Below, piece by piece: positions 5,863 to 8,784 of a stretch of 8,784 bases of DNA. A program made the translations under genes and the position numbers. The stretch spans positions 1-8,784 of the forward strand of contig DASQLQ010000001.1 of the NCBI GenBank assembly GCA_035629935.1, written 5' to 3'. Below the pieces are notes generated by a model, which saw only the letters and a program-made list of their open reading frames with translations, ran no database searches and was not told the origin of the DNA. This DNA comes from DASQLQ01 sp035629935 (GTDB lineage Bacteria; Actinomycetota; CADDZG01; WHSQ01). Positions within the stretch are counted from its first letter, which is position 1. Every line of letters begins with the position of its first letter.

Positions 5863-6854
5863 CTCGGTCCCGTAAGACCCCATTCCTCGAACGTGGCCAC
5901 CTCGGTAACGCATGCGGCGGCGGCCTTTACCAACGGCAGCGCGAGCAGCGCCCCACTTCCTTCGCCCAAGCGAAGGTCAAGATCCAACAGGGGTTGTTTG
6001 CCGAGCTTCTCGAGTAGCAACTTGTGACCCGGTTCCGACGAGCAATGCCCCGCTATGCAGTTGTCCAGCGCGCCGGGGACCATCACTTCGAGCGGTGCCA
6101 GCGCGGCGGTGACGACGAATCCATCCAGCAAGATCGGGATGGAGCGCGACCGGGCTTCGACCGCGGCGCCGGCCATAGCGACCAGCTCGGCCCCCCCAAC
6201 ACAACGCAGCACTTCCATGGGAGCGGCGTCCTTGAGTCGAGCTTGAGCTCCTCGCACAACCGCGACCTTCCGTTCGAGCGTTGCTTCGTCGATACCGGTG
6301 CCGCGGCCGGTCCAGTCCTCCGGGGTCAAGCCGAACAGGGCGGCACACACTGCGGCCGCAGCGGTGGTGTTCCCGATCCCCATCTCGCCCAGTACGAGGA
6401 TGTCGCAGTCGAGATCGGCAACCGCAGCGCGACCGGCGGCGAAGCAACGATCGAACCCCTCGGGATCGAGGGCTGCTTCCGTGGCGAGGTTCGCCGTCGG
6501 TTCACCTACGCCGACGTCGACCACCTCGAGCCGGACTCCGAGCATGCGGGCAAGTACCGCCGTCGTGGCGACACCACCGGAAAGAGCGCCGAGCATGGCT
6601 CCAGTCACATCGGCCGGATACGCACTAACCCCTTCGACGGTCACACCGTGATCGGCAACGAAGACGCACGCGGCGGGATACTCAACGGCCGGATGAGCGG
6701 TGCGTTGCCAGGCTGCGAGCCAGGCCGCCACGTCATCGAGGCGAGCGAACGCCCGGTGCGGTCGAAGCACATGCTCCGCTCGCTCGGCCACATTCGCAGC
6801 AGACGCAAGGTCAGCCGACGGAGCACCGGCCAGAAGCCGAGCCGCGTCAGACAT
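5859..6854 (-). CDS. cobT: Nicotinate-nucleotide--dimethylbenzimidazole phosphoribosyltransferase (CobT)
   Basis: CobT transfers ribose phosphate from nicotinate mononucleotide to the lower-ligand base, giving alpha-ribazole phosphate for CobS. The 331 residues, close to the usual length of about 350, show VADHGV at 67-71, EGVSAYPADVT, GEMGIGNTTAAAA at 156-168, GRGTGID, and the C-terminal LRLGEGSGALLALPL with Glu298 in the place of the known catalytic glutamate. The N-terminus is a little short and alanine-rich, but no core motif is missing. The ATG at 6854 overlaps the end of cobU by 8 bases (ATGTCTGA), the only junction in this operon that is not a 4-base overlap. The base actually used cannot be predicted from the sequence. 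Confidence 0.97.
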   Translation of the reverse strand: MSDAARLLAGAPSADLASAANVAERAEHVLRPHRAFARLDDVAAWLAAWQRTAHPAVEYPAACVFVADHGVTVEGVSAYPADVTGAMLGALSGGVATTAVLARMLGVRLEVVDVGVGEPTANLATEAALDPEGFDRCFAAGRAAVADLDCDILVLGEMGIGNTTAAAAVCAALFGLTPEDWTGRGTGIDEATLERKVAVVRGAQARLKDAAPMEVLRCVGGAELVAMAGAAVEARSRSIPILLDGFVVTAALAPLEVMVPGALDNCIAGHCSSEPGHKLLLEKLGKQPLLDLDLRLGEGSGALLALPLVKAAAACVTEVATFEEWGLTGPR

Positions 6855-7389
6855 CTTCTATGCCCATCACTACGGGGGGACCAAGCACGAGCACGCGACC
6901 CGCGACGGCGAGATAGGCCTGCAGCGCGACCTCGCTCCACACGGAGTTGACGCGACCAAGGATGTCGATGAACCGTCTACCCATCTCCGTCGTGGGATGG
7001 ATGCTCCACCCCACCTCATTGGTTACGGCGATCGTCAGTCCCGTTCGCTGGTCCGCAACCGCAGCAGCGCGCCGGGCTCTCGTTTCGATCTCGTCATCTG
7101 TATGGCCATCCCCCATGAGATTGCTCACCCAGAGGTTCAAGCAATCCACGAGTACGCAGGCATCGGTGGGCACGTCGGCCAAACGCTTGTCGAGCTCGAC
7201 TCGCTCTTCGATCGTGCTCCATTCAGCCGGGCGCTCGATGCGATGGCGCTCGATACGCTGCTTCATCTCTTCGTCGCCTGCCGTTGCAGTTGCGATGAAA
7301 AACACCGGGGCACGAGTTTCCGAAGCGAGGCGAACCGCCAGACGCGACTTCCCACTCCTGACCGCGCCGGTGATCAAAGTGAGTGCCAT
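6847..7389 (-). CDS. cobU: Adenosylcobinamide kinase / adenosylcobinamide-phosphate guanylyltransferase (CobU/CobP)
   Basis: This bifunctional cytoplasmic enzyme phosphorylates adenosylcobinamide and then transfers GMP to it, giving adenosylcobinamide-GDP for CobS. The 180 residues have the expected order of motifs: a P-loop GAVRSGKS at 8-15, RIERHRIERPAEW with His49 as the likely guanylylated histidine, LVDCLNLW at 80-87 and TNEVG at 123-127, followed by WSIHP, a common actinobacterial variant. The C-terminal part (GRRFIDILGRVN and VAGRVLVL) also matches. The ATG at 7389 overlaps the cobO stop as ATGA. The presence of this enzyme shows that imported cobinamide, not only complete cobalamin, can be used. 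Confidence 0.97.
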   Translation of the reverse strand: MALTLITGAVRSGKSRLAVRLASETRAPVFFIATATAGDEEMKQRIERHRIERPAEWSTIEERVELDKRLADVPTDACVLVDCLNLWVSNLMGDGHTDDEIETRARRAAAVADQRTGLTIAVTNEVGWSIHPTTEMGRRFIDILGRVNSVWSEVALQAYLAVAGRVLVLGPPVVMGIEDV

Positions 7390-7955
7390 CAGTAGTCGAT
7401 CCCCTTCTTTGCCCGGACGCCTTTGTCGAACGCGTGCTTGATGTTCGTCATCCCCGTCACCGTATCTGCGATCTCGACGAGTTCCTCGGGAGCATCCCGT
7501 CCGGTAGCGATGATGTTCACGTGATCGGGCCGCGTCTGGATCGTGTCGATCACTTCAGACGTGGCGATCCATCCCCAGTTCATGGGATAGGTGATCTCGT
7601 CCAGCACGACCATCTCGTGCTTGCCGGCAGCGATCGTCTCTCGAGCGGCTCTCCAAGCTTCGCCGGCCACTGCTTGCGACTTCTCCATGTTGGCGGAATC
7701 CCAGGTGAATCCATCGCCGATCGCCCACCAGTCGATGCCGAGGCGTCGGCCGATGCCTTCTTCGCCGACCTTCCACTCCCCCGACTTCAGGAACTGGATG
7801 ACGGCGACGTGCCACCCTCGGGCGAGCGCGCGTAGTGCCGTACCGAACGCGGCCGTGGACTTCCCCTTACCGTCGCCCGTGTTGACGAGCACCAGGGACG
7901 GAAGTCGCAAGGGGGGCGGTTGCTGGGGAGGCTGAACGGGCGGGTCGTTGCTCAT
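7389..7955 (-). CDS. cobO: Corrinoid adenosyltransferase CobO/BtuR type
   Basis: CobO adds the 5'-deoxyadenosyl group from ATP to the cobalt of a reduced corrinoid, an early step needed before CobU acts on a salvaged precursor. The 188 residues carry the CobA/BtuR signatures: TGDGKGKST P-loop at 26-34, VIQFLKSGEW, IGDGFTW, VVLDEITYPMNWG, TGRDAPEEL and AFDKGVRAKKGID at the C-terminus. Residues 5-15 are a Pro/Gln-rich lead (PPVQPPQQPPP), and such N-termini are variable in this family. The ATG at 7955 overlaps the stop of the ATPase gene as ATGA. The position between the transporter and cobU suits a salvage role for imported corrinoids. Confidence 0.97.
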   Translation of the reverse strand: MSNDPPVQPPQQPPPLRLPSLVLVNTGDGKGKSTAAFGTALRALARGWHVAVIQFLKSGEWKVGEEGIGRRLGIDWWAIGDGFTWDSANMEKSQAVAGEAWRAARETIAAGKHEMVVLDEITYPMNWGWIATSEVIDTIQTRPDHVNIIATGRDAPEELVEIADTVTGMTNIKHAFDKGVRAKKGIDY

Positions 7956-8746
7956 CCGGCAGCCTCGATGACGGAGCGGGTGGCGCGGCGGGGCACGACG
8001 AGGATGCCCCCATCGGGCTCCTCGATGATCCTGACGTCGGCAGCAAAGTGCTCGGAGATCGACTCACGCGTCAGCACTCTGGGGGCCGGGCCTTCGGCAA
8101 CCTTCACGCCACCGGCTACCAGCACGAGTTGATCCGAGAACTGGGCAGCCAAAGTCAGATCGTGCATCGAGCTGACGACCGTCAGGCTGTGGTCCGACCG
8201 CAACGAATCGACGAGCTCGAGCACATGCTGCTGGTGGCCGACGTCGAGAGCGGTCGTGGGCTCATCGAGCAACAACACGGGTGCCCGCTGGGCCAGAGCA
8301 CGCGCCAGGACGACTCGTTGCAATTCGCCCCCGCTGAGTGAGCCGAGTTGCCGCTCTGCGAACCCTCCCAGGTCAAGTCGCTCCAACACAGCTCGGACCA
8401 CATCGAGGTCCCCCGCGCTCTCGACGCCGAAGTAAGGGATGTAGGGAGTTCGACCCATCAGCACGTAATCGACGACCACCGAGGCCCTCGGGATGAACGG
8501 TTGCTGCGGCACGTATGCGACCAGCCGCGCCATCTCGCGCCGGCTCAGGGTCGACGTTGGTCGTCCATCGATGTGGACCTTGCCCCGGAAATCCGTCAGC
8601 CCGGCGATCGCTCGTAAAAGAGTGGTCTTCCCCGCGCCGTTCGGACCGATGATGCCGACCCACGCTCCGTCGCCCACGGTCAACGGCAGGTCGTGCAACA
8701 CCTCGGTTCCGTTGTAGGCCACCGAGACGCCCTCGGTTCGGATCAC
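7952..8746 (-). CDS. btuD: ABC transporter ATPase, likely for corrinoid uptake (BtuD/FecE type)
   Basis: This is the ATP-hydrolysing subunit of a type II ABC importer of the siderophore/heme/vitamin B12 family. The 264 residues contain Walker A GPNGAGKTT (34-42), the Q-loop YVPQQ (78-82), signature LSGGE (137-141), Walker B LLLDEPTTALD (158-168) and the switch His195 in SSMHDLTLA. A C-terminal extension after about 230 (DVRIIEEPDGG...) is usual for the subfamily. The GTG at 8746 is supported by AGGA with a 7-base spacer and by a GTGA overlap with the permease stop. Sequence alone cannot separate corrinoid from ferric-siderophore transport. Overlap with cobO and the following cob genes makes corrinoid the favoured substrate. 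Confidence 0.85.
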   Translation of the reverse strand: MIRTEGVSVAYNGTEVLHDLPLTVGDGAWVGIIGPNGAGKTTLLRAIAGLTDFRGKVHIDGRPTSTLSRREMARLVAYVPQQPFIPRASVVVDYVLMGRTPYIPYFGVESAGDLDVVRAVLERLDLGGFAERQLGSLSGGELQRVVLARALAQRAPVLLLDEPTTALDVGHQQHVLELVDSLRSDHSLTVVSSMHDLTLAAQFSDQLVLVAGGVKVAEGPAPRVLTRESISEHFAADVRIIEEPDGGILVVPRRATRSVIEAAG

Positions 8747-8784
8747 GAGAGCTTCCTACTTCGTCGCAGAACGAAAACGAAGAA
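8743..8784 (-). CDS. C-terminal end of an ABC transporter permease (BtuC/FecCD type), cut by the window edge
   Basis: Only 13 codons and the stop are present (FFVFVLRRSRKLS). The string of a hydrophobic end followed by a basic tail is what FecCD-family permeases show at their C-terminus, where PFF-x-L-L-x-R is common. The TGA at 8745-8743 overlaps the ATPase GTG start as GTGA, the same coupling as elsewhere in the operon, which supports the frame. The fragment is too short for a firm family call, so the assignment leans on the ATPase next to it. Confidence 0.65.
   Translation of the reverse strand, partial: FFVFVLRRSRKLS

Noticed and set aside
6024..6950. Plus-strand open frame, 308 residues, opposite cobT and part of cobU
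   Set aside because: It is antisense to two well-supported enzymes and has no family features.

Overview
The window looks like high-GC chromosomal DNA from a member of the Actinomycetota, probably an uncultured lineage. The evidence is strong G/C preference at third codon positions, GTG starts, genes joined by 4-base ATGA or GTGA overlaps, and an RNase P RNA whose core resembles the actinobacterial class A form. There are no insertion sequences, CRISPR arrays, tRNAs or phage genes. All protein genes except one small one lie on the minus strand, so the description below runs from right to left.

Right part (8784 to 4643): a tightly packed corrinoid uptake and salvage operon. It starts with the last codons of a BtuC/FecCD-type permease at the edge. 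Then come the ABC ATPase (btuD-like), CobO (corrinoid adenosyltransferase), CobU (adenosylcobinamide kinase/guanylyltransferase), CobT (activates the lower-ligand base), CobS (joins the two halves) and a CobC-like phosphatase. Every junction overlaps by 4 bases except cobU/cobT, which overlaps by 8. The gene order follows the order of the biochemical steps: import, adenosylation, activation, nucleotide-loop assembly, dephosphorylation. No cobalamin riboswitch is visible. Any promoter or riboswitch would lie upstream of the window.

Middle (4657 to 4202): the RNase P RNA gene rnpB follows the cobC stop directly and ends in a strong 11-bp hairpin. The 3' end of cobC contains a 12-base perfect complement to the 3' strand of RNase P helix P1 and its flank, which is the most unusual structural feature here.

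Left-middle (4146 to 2615): a membrane-anchored beta-propeller-like protein of unknown function with a Pro/Lys/Thr linker, then a RidA enamine/imine deaminase with its own strong ribosome binding site.

Left (2608 to 1): a small single-pass membrane protein on the plus strand, divergent from an M20-family metallopeptidase that is translationally coupled to trpD (anthranilate phosphoribosyltransferase). The last 174 bases hold no gene I can assign, although part of the stretch has coding-like third-position composition.

Most of the content is established metabolism. I see no clear novel defence or mobile system. The items most worth checking are the cobC/rnpB junction, the propeller protein and the small divergent membrane protein.
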